Assembly: GCA_030063045.1 (NCBI GenBank)
Contig: JAQSEB010000132.1
Coordinates: 806,001 to 870,000 of the forward strand
Length of the DNA: 64,000 bases
Source: Pratylenchus scribneri
Taxonomy: Eukaryota > Nematoda > Chromadorea > Rhabditida > Pratylenchidae
Reading direction: 5' to 3'
Under the pieces are notes generated by a model. That model saw only the letters and a program-made list of their open reading frames with translations, ran no database searches and had not been told where the DNA came from. The position numbers and the translations under genes were made by a program. Position 1 is the first letter of the stretch; every line of letters starts with the position of its first letter. Shown here in pieces: positions 55,115 through 63,106 of the stretch.

Positions 55115-55996
55115 ATGAGACACACCCGAAAAATGGTAATGATTCCCGAGGCAGAGTACAAAACACTCTTGAATTTAATGACCAAAACCGGGGATGACTT
55201 GCAAAATGAGAAAACCAAATTGGATGCAAAAATTGCCACTACATTGGCCAACCCTAAGCTGGAACCGGAACTCAAACAAAAGCGATACAATGTACTCTAT
55301 AAACAACGAAGGCAAATGAGGGATATGATTGAAAATCGTCCCCAAAAGGTATTAATCCAAAATCCAAAAACAGTTCCACCAAATGTGGCTCCATATTTGG
55401 GCTTGACCACCAGCACCACCCCAAATGCAATCGATACAACAAGCGCCAATGAAGATGAGAGAAAAAAGGTGATTAGACGAGCATCCACATTGGGCTCAAC
55501 TTCAGGAACTGAAAAATCGTCCGTTTACACATCATCATCAGCACATGAAGATGAAGGTGGCTCAACACAATATGAGTCGGCTTTAACACCCTCCGAACAT
55601 GACTATAGAATGCCAGCCACGACACGTAAAAAGCTGATTGCATTGATAGAAGCAAATCCACAAAGATTCGGTGTTGCCCCAAACGGTCAAATTCTGAGCA
55701 ACAAAAAATTGCGTATCAGAGAGAGTCACTTTAAAGATTCCATAGATTATATTGCAGGAATGCGTGATTCGCCACCTCGTGGTCATAAATTTTTTGAACA
55801 AACCCTCCGGAAGGATGCCGACGCGCAAAACATAATCATGGGAAATTTTGAAGGACAGTCTGGAAAAGGTAAAAAGCATCAAAAAAAGCTAAGATTTGCT
55901 GCCAAAGTCAAGATTATAAAAACGCCAGGTCTACATAGAATACCACCACAAAAAGAAAAGAACATATTCAAACCCCAGATATGGGCAAAACTCTGA
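55115..55996 (+). CDS. Polinton-associated coiled-coil protein of unknown function (293 aa)
   Basis: N-terminal heptad-like helical region (residues about 8-75, rich in Lys/Glu/Leu), a low-complexity Ser/Thr stretch in the middle (about 115-160), and a more ordered C-terminal region with TRKKLIALIEANPQRFGV and HFKDSIDYIAGMRDSPPRG. Basic at the very end. Starts 5 nt after the previous stop and overlaps the integrase start by 16 nt, so it is probably translated from the same transcript. Such proteins between ATPase and integrase are usual in animal Mavericks; a structural role is inference. Confidence 0.7.
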   Translation: MRHTRKMVMIPEAEYKTLLNLMTKTGDDLQNEKTKLDAKIATTLANPKLEPELKQKRYNVLYKQRRQMRDMIENRPQKVLIQNPKTVPPNVAPYLGLTTSTTPNAIDTTSANEDERKKVIRRASTLGSTSGTEKSSVYTSSSAHEDEGGSTQYESALTPSEHDYRMPATTRKKLIALIEANPQRFGVAPNGQILSNKKLRIRESHFKDSIDYIAGMRDSPPRGHKFFEQTLRKDADAQNIIMGNFEGQSGKGKKHQKKLRFAAKVKIIKTPGLHRIPPQKEKNIFKPQIWAKL

Positions 55997-57081
55997 TTAA
56001 CAATTTATTGACCACACTTTTTTACAAGTTAAAATCTCCGGCTAGCTATAGTGGAATACAGGCACTCTACACTGAGGCAAAGAAGCACAATCCAAATGTT
56101 ACTTTGAAAGATGTGGAAACATTTTTGCACAATGAGCGAACGTGGACATTGTATAAACCTGCCAGAAAGCGCTACAAAAGACTCAAAACCATACCATCAG
56201 GATTGAACACTGATTGGCAATGCGATTTGTGCATTTTTGATGACCTCAAAGACCAGAATGACCAATACCGTTACCTGCTGGTTTGCATTGATGTATTGAG
56301 TCGTAAAATTCATGTAGCACCGGCCAAAACAAAACGAAGCGATGATATGATTGATGCTTTCAACAGGCTATTCGCAAAATCGAAAGTCATTCCGCATAAG
56401 CTGTATTCCGATTCGGGTTTGGAATTCCAAGCCAAAAAAATGTTGGATTATTTCCAGCAAAAGGACATTCTAAAGAGAGTAATGTACAGCCCTCATTTGC
56501 ATGCCGGTGTTGTAGAGCGAGCCAACAAGACCATAAAACTTCGATTGTACAAATATTTTAGTCAAAATAACACTACACGTTGGTTGGAAGCCGTACAAAA
56601 AATAGTCGATGGTATAAACAATAGTGTGAATCGTACAATTGGAATGACACCAAATCAAGTCACCTATGAAAATGCCCAATCACTTTGGCAGAGGCTATAT
56701 AAGGTGGATGAAGATGAGCAACAAAATGTAAGAAAAAAATTTTCACGCGGAGATATTGCGCGCATTGGGAAAGAGAAAGGTACATTCGGACGATCATTTC
56801 ATCCAAACTATACGGACGAATTGTTTCGAATCACAAAAGTGAATCCCACCAAACCGCCATCCTATAGAATTGAGGATTTGGAGGGCAATAAGATTTCAGG
56901 CATATTTTACGAGCCCGACCTGGTCAAAACCACATTGGACACCACACATCGTATTGCTGAAGTGTTGAAGACACGAAAACGCAAAGGTATAGTGGAACAT
57001 TTTGTACGCTGGGTTGGATATCCGGATCAGTATAATAGTTGGATCAAAGACTCGGATTTGGTCACTCCAACAGCAGAATAA
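55981..57081 (+). CDS. Retroviral-type integrase with C-terminal chromodomain
   Basis: 366 residues. The catalytic core of the RNase H-like integrase fold has Asp82 (WQCDLCIF), Asp144 (LYSDSGLEF) and Glu179 (GVVERANKT), i.e. the complete D,D-35-E set. A C-terminal chromodomain spans about 320-362 (RIAEVLKTRKRKG then HFVRWVGYPDQYNSWIKDSDLV). It cuts and joins element ends; the chromodomain probably steers insertion to methylated histone. Very similar in architecture to the C. elegans transposon-derived protein F54H12.3. It overlaps the preceding gene by 16 nt and is followed 15 nt later by the next. Intact. Confidence 0.93.
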   Translation: MGKTLINNLLTTLFYKLKSPASYSGIQALYTEAKKHNPNVTLKDVETFLHNERTWTLYKPARKRYKRLKTIPSGLNTDWQCDLCIFDDLKDQNDQYRYLLVCIDVLSRKIHVAPAKTKRSDDMIDAFNRLFAKSKVIPHKLYSDSGLEFQAKKMLDYFQQKDILKRVMYSPHLHAGVVERANKTIKLRLYKYFSQNNTTRWLEAVQKIVDGINNSVNRTIGMTPNQVTYENAQSLWQRLYKVDEDEQQNVRKKFSRGDIARIGKEKGTFGRSFHPNYTDELFRITKVNPTKPPSYRIEDLEGNKISGIFYEPDLVKTTLDTTHRIAEVLKTRKRKGIVEHFVRWVGYPDQYNSWIKDSDLVTPTAE

Positions 57082-57096
57082 TAACCATCCACCGTA

Positions 57097-58164
57097 ATGG
57101 ATTCATTTTACATTACTCTTCCAAGTAATGATCCCTCTTATGAGAACAATAAAACAAGCCATTTTACGATCAGGCTACCCGAGACATTGGAGCTAGACAA
57201 TGCATGGACCGTTTCACTCTCCTCAATCATTTATCCAATCTCATTTGCCACACTTGGTGCAGAGGATGAGCAATATATCATCGTCAGCTATTTGGATCCG
57301 GAGGATAAGCAACAATTTGAAAAAATTATGATACCCTCCCTGAATTTCCATACAATCAAGGAGATGGAAAAAAACATAAATGCCCTCATTCATCAGTATT
57401 TTACGCGACGTTCAGCAGAGACGGGCACAACCTCATTGGGTACTGCAGGAACGACCACAAATCAATCTAGTAGAATGAGAAGAGCAATTACAACAACAAC
57501 ACAGCAACAACAACAACTTACTCCTGTTCAAGAAAGTCCAGAAATTGCGGCAAAATTGGCCGCACTCAAACAAGCCAATCAGCAACAAACACCGCAACAA
57601 CAGACAACTACTTCACAACAATCTTCCCAACCGCAAACATCATTGACTCCAATTCAGGAAACGACTGAAACCCAGGCAAAAGTGGAGCGAGATAAAGCGG
57701 AAAAACTTCGCATGGCAAAGGGAGCAGCCGAAAGAGCTGTACGTGACACGGCGAAAAACTATCAAAAAATGCTGGAATATATCACAAGAGCAACAAATGC
57801 ACTAGATCAAATCAATTCCCAAATAGCAGAAAAAAAGGGAGAAAATGCACAATTGAAGGAAAACATTGCAAAAATCCGGGAGGAATTGGAAACATTAAAA
57901 TCAACAGGCCTGACAGTCTATGCTCATCTCGAAGCTACGAAGAAGGCAAAAGATGAAACAATTAAAGAGGTCGATGCGAAGAATTTACAGGCGGCAAGAC
58001 GCGGTGCGGACAATGTGAAAAAGATTTTAGCGGACTCGAATGAAACCCTCAAAAATGGAATGAAAACTTTTGAGCAATTGAACAAATTGAGTGGGCAGGC
58101 CAACATCATACTTCAATCAATGCCAACAAGACCACAACCAATTGCCAGTGAGCAGCAACAATAA
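57097..58164 (+). CDS. Capsid-associated Polinton protein, N-terminal part (stop-interrupted)
   Basis: Starts MDSFYITLPSNDPSYENN with HFTIRLPETLELDNAW, the hallmark opening of a protein found next to the capsid genes in animal Polintons and suspected to be a minor capsid or vertex component. Residues about 105-200 are Gln/Thr-rich low complexity; 205-345 form a long coiled coil, an expansion relative to usual relatives. The frame ends at TAA 58162-58164, but the same frame continues with similar Gln/Lys/Glu-rich sequence to a TAG at 58282-58284, then into the C-terminal part. Both stops lie inside Gln-codon runs. Lesion or readthrough is discussed in the findings. Role inferred from family context. 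Confidence 0.75.
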   Translation: MDSFYITLPSNDPSYENNKTSHFTIRLPETLELDNAWTVSLSSIIYPISFATLGAEDEQYIIVSYLDPEDKQQFEKIMIPSLNFHTIKEMEKNINALIHQYFTRRSAETGTTSLGTAGTTTNQSSRMRRAITTTTQQQQQLTPVQESPEIAAKLAALKQANQQQTPQQQTTTSQQSSQPQTSLTPIQETTETQAKVERDKAEKLRMAKGAAERAVRDTAKNYQKMLEYITRATNALDQINSQIAEKKGENAQLKENIAKIREELETLKSTGLTVYAHLEATKKAKDETIKEVDAKNLQAARRGADNVKKILADSNETLKNGMKTFEQLNKLSGQANIILQSMPTRPQPIASEQQQ

Positions 58165-58284
58165 CAACCAATCACAACCACTGAAACTGTTGAGAAAAAA
58201 TTGGAACCAATTGAGGAGCAGCAATCCGTGAAGGATCAAGTCACTGAATTACAACGTAAAAAACAACAGCAAAAACAAGAATAG

Positions 58285-58917
58285 CAACTTGTACAAATTG
58301 AAGAGGACGAACGAATACGAGAACAAGTGGAAAAATTGCAGCGAGGCTTACTCATTTTATCAGAGGGACAACAATCAATACAACATCCAGAGCCAATAGC
58401 ATTGGCGCAATTCAAAAAGCCAATAGAAGAGGATCGCTTTGCTGATATTAGACAACTTTTTCACACTGACCCAAATGCAAAGGTCATTTTCCGATTTGAT
58501 GACACAGTGCAAAAATTTATTGCATTTTTTGAGGACCGTATTCAGCATGTGGAACTTTCTCCAGAGCTAGCCTATGCACTGGGATACAGTAATCAATTGT
58601 TTGTAATGAGTGGATTTTACGCACAATTTATGCCTACTCTTTCGGGTGGAATCAAGCAACTCTACGTGTACAGTCCAATTGTGGAACAATCGATTGTAGG
58701 CAATGAGAAAGCCCCACTTTTGCGTGTGATCAATGTCATTGGCGAACCGGGTCAAGTCCAAGAGGCTATATATAGCTCAGAGTATCATTACAGGTTGCAG
58801 AATAAACGCATTTCCGAGATAACAATTGAAATTCGATCATCAACAGGAAAATTGGTAAAATTTGCGTGGGGAAATACCCTCGTGACATTGCATTTCAAAA
58901 GGTCACTTTTCATGTGA
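58285..58917 (+). CDS. Capsid-associated Polinton protein, C-terminal part
   Basis: In the same frame as the preceding entry after the TAG at 58282. It contains the conserved C-terminal beta-rich domain: LAYALGYSNQLFV, KQLYVYSPIVEQSIVGNEKA, LLRVINVIGEPG, then TIEIRSSTGKLVKFAWG and VTLHFKR at the end. This order (YVYxxIVExxxVG, PLLRV, xIEIRxxxGxxxxF, VxLHFKR) is characteristic of the family. An ATG at 58327 could allow separate initiation. The gene ends 6 nt before the next ATG. Confidence 0.75.
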   Translation, partial: QLVQIEEDERIREQVEKLQRGLLILSEGQQSIQHPEPIALAQFKKPIEEDRFADIRQLFHTDPNAKVIFRFDDTVQKFIAFFEDRIQHVELSPELAYALGYSNQLFVMSGFYAQFMPTLSGGIKQLYVYSPIVEQSIVGNEKAPLLRVINVIGEPGQVQEAIYSSEYHYRLQNKRISEITIEIRSSTGKLVKFAWGNTLVTLHFKRSLFM

Positions 58918-58923
58918 GCAAAA

Positions 58924-59382
58924 ATGACTCATGTATTTATTGATCCAAACAGCTTGAATTGGTTGGGATTGGTGGCTGCTCAAGAGGGTCGAGGCCCAGC
59001 GTTGACCTCTCAACAGCAACGATATTTTCAAGGTATCAAATATCAAAGGGGTAGCGGTGTTTTAGGCGCGATTGGTCGCTTCTTGTTGCCAATTGCAAAA
59101 AATATAGTCTCTACTGTTGGAGAGGAGGGATTGGCTGCCGGTACAAAAGCATTGAGCGATATTTCACAGGGCAAAAGTGTTAAGGAAGCACTGATGGAAC
59201 ATTCCAAACAGGGATTGGCCAACATTAGTGGTAAACTTCAACAATGTGGAAAAGGGTCTTCAACCAAAAAACAAAGAAGAGGACGTCCTAAAGGATCCAA
59301 GAATAAGAAAATAGCCGAAGCTTCAAAAAGGCAACTTATAAGAAGACGACAACGATTCGACCAATTATCCCCATATTTTTGA
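58924..59382 (+). CDS. pVI-like basic virion protein with AT-hook
   Basis: 152 residues. An N-terminal polar stretch is followed by YQRGSGVLGAIGRFLLPIAK (about 40-59), an amphipathic helix, then GTKALSDISQGKSVKEALME and a strongly basic tail. The order resembles adenovirus pVI/pX-type proteins that other Polintons encode between capsid genes. In the tail RRGRPKGSKNKK (about 118-129) is a textbook AT-hook, suggesting binding to AT-rich DNA, perhaps in the virion core. Sits 6 nt after the capsid-associated gene and closes the second block. Confidence 0.72.
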   Translation: MTHVFIDPNSLNWLGLVAAQEGRGPALTSQQQRYFQGIKYQRGSGVLGAIGRFLLPIAKNIVSTVGEEGLAAGTKALSDISQGKSVKEALMEHSKQGLANISGKLQQCGKGSSTKKQRRGRPKGSKNKKIAEASKRQLIRRRQRFDQLSPYF

Positions 59383-59397
59383 TCAGCCAGCTCGCCC

Positions 59398-59407
59398 GTC
59401 TATATAA
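59398..59407 (+). promoter_or_regulatory. GTCTATATAA promoter motif, capsid/protease block
   Basis: Exact GTCTATATAA, 54 bp before the major capsid ATG, in the 78-nt gap between blocks. Confidence 0.6.
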
Positions 59408-59460
59408 AGCATAAAATTTTTGAATTTTGCCATTTTTAGTGAAAAATTTGTAAACAGAAA

Positions 59461-60837
59461 ATGACTACACTTAAAAAAATAGACTCTGAGAGTAGTGCTG
59501 GTGTGGATGTTGGTTTGATAAATTTTTTCGAACTACCCGCAACAAATGTGGCCGTAAATAAAACCACAATTAGGCAACTCTTGCCAATTGCTGCTCTCTC
59601 ACAAGAAGGACCGTACACTTTCCGATTGTTTGCAGATAATCAGTTTATAGATTTGGGTCGCACTTACCTATATCTAGGACTTTCTCTTCAAAAGAAACAA
59701 GCAGGGAATTGGGTCAATATAGCAGACGCCATCGTGGATGATAAACACGCTGGAGTGATCAATAATTTAGGTCACAGTTTTGTGAAATCTTTAAAGTTGA
59801 GCATCAATGGAATTGAATGCTTCGATTCGGGCCCTCTCTATACCTATAGGGCTTACATTCTGCAGGAGTTGGGTCTTTCGCATGAGGTACGCAACGGTTT
59901 GTATGAGGCAAATTGCTATGCCCTTGATGATTCACCACAAAATCATTCTGAGGGTACTGGATTCAAAAAGCGAGTGAAACGATTCTCAAACGGTCAATTA
60001 TGTGAAACAATGGTAAAACTCCATTTTGATTTGGCCAAACAAAATAAACTCATGCTGAACAATGCTGATTTGATTTTTACAATCCATCGAAATTCGGATG
60101 ATTTCCTCCTGCTCACGCCCGACTACGTTGTAAAGGGAGTTGGTGAAGCTGCAGATACAACACATCAAAACGCACAAGAATACCGGATCAAGGTGCATGA
60201 TGTTCAATTGTTTGTGGCTTGCGTGGATTTGACCCAATCGTTGCAAAATGCAATCGCAAAACAATTGGAAAGCACACCAGCCAAATTCCCAATGCGTCGA
60301 ATTGAATGCCGAAACGTCTACTTGGATAAGGGTCGTATCGATTTGGCCCATAACATTTTTGTGAACATATTGCCCCGTCGCTTAATCATTGCCTTCACTG
60401 CGGCAGATGCTTTTTCGGGTAACAAGAAGAAGTCACCTTTCGAATTTGTGCATGCAAATTTGCGTACATTGAGTGTGGAGGCAAATGGAAACAGTTATCC
60501 CGCTACCCCATATGCCTTGGATTTTGGCAATAATCGATACTTGCGCACATTTGTGGACATGTATGCAGGTTTGGGAATGGACGAAGGCGACCGGACAATG
60601 TCCATCAATTTACAACGATTTTTGAATGGTTGGTGCTTCTATGTGATCCCAATGCAAAGTACACTAGAGGACTATGGTCAAAATTTTGAGATCATTCGGA
60701 ATGGGACAACCTGCATAAAATTACATTTTAACGAGCCTATAAATGATGCGATGGAAATGCTGGTGATTGGGGAATTTGATTCGATCCTCTCAATTGACTC
60801 GGCACGTGTACTCAGCTCTGATAATAGTGTGGTTTAA
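59461..60837 (+). CDS. Major capsid protein (double jelly-roll type)
   Basis: 458 residues. It opens with SAGVDVGLINFFELPATNVA and the strand-rich IAALSQEGPYTFRLFADNQF then IDLGRTYLYLGLSL, followed by NNLGHSFVKSLKLSINGIEC and GPLYTYRAYILQELGL. This is the conserved start of the Polinton major capsid protein (C. elegans F54H12.2-like), which has a double jelly-roll fold and forms pseudo-hexameric capsomers. Beta-strand periodicity continues to the C-terminus. First gene of the block driven by the motif at 59398; the protease follows 12 nt later. Intact. Confidence 0.88.
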   Translation: MTTLKKIDSESSAGVDVGLINFFELPATNVAVNKTTIRQLLPIAALSQEGPYTFRLFADNQFIDLGRTYLYLGLSLQKKQAGNWVNIADAIVDDKHAGVINNLGHSFVKSLKLSINGIECFDSGPLYTYRAYILQELGLSHEVRNGLYEANCYALDDSPQNHSEGTGFKKRVKRFSNGQLCETMVKLHFDLAKQNKLMLNNADLIFTIHRNSDDFLLLTPDYVVKGVGEAADTTHQNAQEYRIKVHDVQLFVACVDLTQSLQNAIAKQLESTPAKFPMRRIECRNVYLDKGRIDLAHNIFVNILPRRLIIAFTAADAFSGNKKKSPFEFVHANLRTLSVEANGNSYPATPYALDFGNNRYLRTFVDMYAGLGMDEGDRTMSINLQRFLNGWCFYVIPMQSTLEDYGQNFEIIRNGTTCIKLHFNEPINDAMEMLVIGEFDSILSIDSARVLSSDNSVV

Positions 60838-60849
60838 AGAGAGATCCTG

Positions 60850-61329
60850 ATGATAGAGGGTATGAACGGTAAGCAGATTGAGCACATCTTACGCTCAAAT
60901 CATCGCACACGAAAATATTTCTTGGGAGTTTTTGCTGCAGATAATTTACCGCGTTCAAAAAAGTATCCCCATTGTTTTGTGGCAAATACTGATCCACATT
61001 ATAGAAAGGGGCAACATTGGGTTTCCATTTGGATTCAAGGTCCTCAAATCGCAGAATATTTTTGTTCATTAGGAGAACCGCCCAATGCAAATTTCCAACA
61101 ATATTTGTCAGCATTCCAATCAGTCAAAGTGAACAATAGGCAAATTCAAGCAAATTTAGAAGATACGTGTGGACATTACTGTATTTATTTTTTGTTTTGT
61201 CGCGCAATAGGGCAACCATTTTCGCACATTATGCAAATATTATGGCGGACGCGTGCAATGGCGGATATGCTGGTAAAATTTTTTGTTCGTCATTTGATTG
61301 TTTCCTCAGCAACAGTTAGTCCATCATAG
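60850..61329 (+). CDS. Adenain-like maturation cysteine protease (acid residue replaced)
   Basis: 159 residues. Catalytic His56 in GQHWVSIWI, oxyanion Gln100 exactly seven residues before nucleophile Cys107 in DTCGHYCIYFL. This is the adenovirus protease/Ulp1 layout that in Polintons processes capsid proteins. The position that normally carries the Asp or Glu of the triad (FDSYG-type motif) reads YFCSLGEPP, with Cys72 instead. Glu76, four residues on, might substitute; otherwise activity may be weakened. Lies 12 nt behind the capsid gene. Confidence 0.85.
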   Translation: MIEGMNGKQIEHILRSNHRTRKYFLGVFAADNLPRSKKYPHCFVANTDPHYRKGQHWVSIWIQGPQIAEYFCSLGEPPNANFQQYLSAFQSVKVNNRQIQANLEDTCGHYCIYFLFCRAIGQPFSHIMQILWRTRAMADMLVKFFVRHLIVSSATVSPS

Positions 61330-61332
61330 CCT

Positions 61333-61342
61333 GTCTATATAA
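61333..61342 (+). promoter_or_regulatory. GTCTATATAA promoter motif, membrane-protein gene
   Basis: Exact GTCTATATAA just after the protease stop. It lies only 5 nt before the upstream ATG (61347) but 44 nt before the ATG at 61386, which supports 61386 as the true start. Confidence 0.6.
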
Positions 61343-61385
61343 GAAAATGCAAAAACATCCACACACAAATATATTTTCACAAAAA

Positions 61386-62420
61386 ATGAACACTATTTTT
61401 CTATCAATTTTATTTCTCACCACTCCATTATCGCCATTCATAATTGGGCATAAAATTTATCGTTTATTTGAGGGAGAAACCATTATGGATCAAAACAATA
61501 GTTTTGATCACAGGTATTTGATCCATTCCAAAGGGAACAGACCAATGGTATTTCCTTATAATAAAAGAGCCGTCTGTATTTTAGATGAGCGAAATGGTGG
61601 TCAAATTCAAATCCAATTGGAATCTGCATACACTTTCTATACATCTTTCCCTCGAAATTTGTTGGAAAACAACCTTAGTTCCTCAAACATATTTCATGCG
61701 TGCTTTGAGTATGACCGCCATTCATTTTTATTCTACCAAAAAAGAAGGAGTAATGAAACACATATGATCAGAAATGGAATTGAAAAAGTGTTCAAATTTT
61801 TTACCGAATATGAACGGTTCCTATTTGATCATGTTCAATCGCGATTATACATTAAAATTGACCAGTGGTTGTATAAGCTAAATCTCGATAAACTTGTTAG
61901 CAAATTTTGGTCTCCAACCATACAATGGGGGAATAAAAATGCCCGATTGCTGTTGGAACCTATTACAAGATTGCCCCAAAATTGTTGCCAAGATCTAATG
62001 ATTGTAAATGGTTTACTCTATTGGATCGAAGGGGATTCCATTTATCAAAGGCATTTACAATTGGAACAAGAGAGGATATTCGTATCAAAAATTGGGGCCA
62101 AAAAATTTGGATTCATCCCTTTTCCTCTGGACAAAAATGGTGATGATGATGATGAAGATTCAGTTATGCTTTCAACGACTAATAAAAATAATTTGCATAA
62201 TTATATTGCCATTTATTTGGTTATCATTAAAGCTTGCATAATTGCCCTCTTGGTTTGCTTCTACCGTAAAACAATGTTGAAAAGCCTTCAAAAAAGATTT
62301 AAAAAAACCCAATCCAATTCTGAAGATTCTGAAGAGGACACTCAATTTGAGCTCTCTGGCGGCATTTATCCCACTGCGCCATTGTTCTTGCAGCAGCAAG
62401 AGATAGCAATGAAGAAATAA
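61386..62420 (+). CDS. Type I membrane protein of the Maverick (putative envelope/receptor-binding protein)
   Basis: 344 residues from the ATG at 61386 (an in-frame ATG at 61347 exists but would precede the signal peptide and crowd the promoter motif). Signal peptide 1-21; ectodomain about 22-270 with N-glycosylation sequons near 37, 96 and 123 and beta-propeller-like phrases (RLYIKIDQWLYKLNL, GLLYWIEGDSIYQRHL); acidic linker with DDDDED about 253-258; one transmembrane helix about 272-292; cytoplasmic tail about 52 residues, acidic then GGIYPTAPLF. PTAP (329-332) and YPTAPL match the late-domain motifs that recruit TSG101 and ALIX for ESCRT-driven budding. No fusion peptide or known fusogen fold recognised. 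It suggests an enveloped or membrane-associated particle; function is inference. Intact. Confidence 0.75.
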   Translation: MNTIFLSILFLTTPLSPFIIGHKIYRLFEGETIMDQNNSFDHRYLIHSKGNRPMVFPYNKRAVCILDERNGGQIQIQLESAYTFYTSFPRNLLENNLSSSNIFHACFEYDRHSFLFYQKRRSNETHMIRNGIEKVFKFFTEYERFLFDHVQSRLYIKIDQWLYKLNLDKLVSKFWSPTIQWGNKNARLLLEPITRLPQNCCQDLMIVNGLLYWIEGDSIYQRHLQLEQERIFVSKIGAKKFGFIPFPLDKNGDDDDEDSVMLSTTNKNNLHNYIAIYLVIIKACIIALLVCFYRKTMLKSLQKRFKKTQSNSEDSEEDTQFELSGGIYPTAPLFLQQQEIAMKK

Positions 62421-62668
62421 TATAAAAAATTTGAGCTGATTAGAGAAAAAGATGCTTGGATTTTATGTCATTTTAACTGTAGCGAATAAATATAAGTCCA
62501 ATATTAGAGTAATATTAAAAATATGATGGGATGAGAAATTGAGTAAAGGATTAATTGTCTCATTTTATCATTGCCATTAATTGGTAAATTAAAAAACCAT
62601 CCTAATTAATCTAATTAATGGTAAATGCATAAATTTTTCATGTGAAACTAGCATATATTGAGGGAAAA

Positions 62669-62678
62669 GTATAAAAGG
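62669..62678 (+). promoter_or_regulatory. TATA-like element before the accessory block
   Basis: GTATAAAAGG, 51 bp before the ATG at 62729, the same spacing as the other blocks but without the GTC-TATATAA form. Confidence 0.4.
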
Positions 62679-62728
62679 AAGCTTTTTTTGAATTCTCCTC
62701 ATTCATATTCAAATTTTTAAAAAGGTGG

Positions 62729-63106
62729 ATGCGAGCGACTCAATTTCTTCTTCAGCATTTAAATCAAGAGCAATTTTTTCGATATTTTTTCTCAAATCCT
62801 GAAGCACAAATTCCAATTCCCGCCCATCTTTGTGCCCATCCCACAAGCACCTATTTGCGGCATATAAAAGAGTGTGAAATTATCGATTTTGTTCGACCCT
62901 ACAGTGAGGAAATAAGCTCACTCATCTGCATCTGCTTACCAACAATCATCGATCCACCCATCTATACGCTCAATCCTTTGGAACTCTTTGAGGAAATTCG
63001 ATCCTGTTGGGACGAGTATCTGTATTTGCCATTGGAAAATATTGAAATATGTCCGCACAACGACGAGGAAATTTGTCAATTCCGAAGGAGTCATCGTCTC
63101 CGATGA
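62729..63106 (+). CDS. Accessory protein of unknown function (125 aa)
   Basis: Predicted soluble, partly helical (FLLQHLNQEQFFRYFFSN) with a central hydrophobic stretch SSLICICLPTIIDPPIYTLN and five Cys. No domain recognised. A TATA-like site stands 51 bp upstream. Its last 58 nt overlap the start of the PAZ gene in another frame, the same tight packing as in the core element, which suggests both are expressed together. It could be the N-terminal partner of the PAZ protein or unrelated. Confidence 0.5.
   Translation: MRATQFLLQHLNQEQFFRYFFSNPEAQIPIPAHLCAHPTSTYLRHIKECEIIDFVRPYSEEISSLICICLPTIIDPPIYTLNPLELFEEIRSCWDEYLYLPLENIEICPHNDEEICQFRRSHRLR

Noticed and set aside
57097..58917. Ciliate-type genetic code (TAA/TAG = Gln) in the Maverick
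   Set aside because: Both internal stops lie in Gln runs, but other genes of the element end with TAA or TAG at sensible places (integrase, capsid, protease, PAZ), so a reassigned code is not supported.
54399..60351. Several minus-strand open frames within the Maverick genes
   Set aside because: They mirror strongly conserved plus-strand genes (ATPase, integrase, capsid) and show no recognisable domains.
63049..63106. Programmed -1 frameshift joining the accessory frame to PAZ
   Set aside because: No slippery heptamer in the correct phase was seen in the 58-nt overlap; coupled initiation is simpler.
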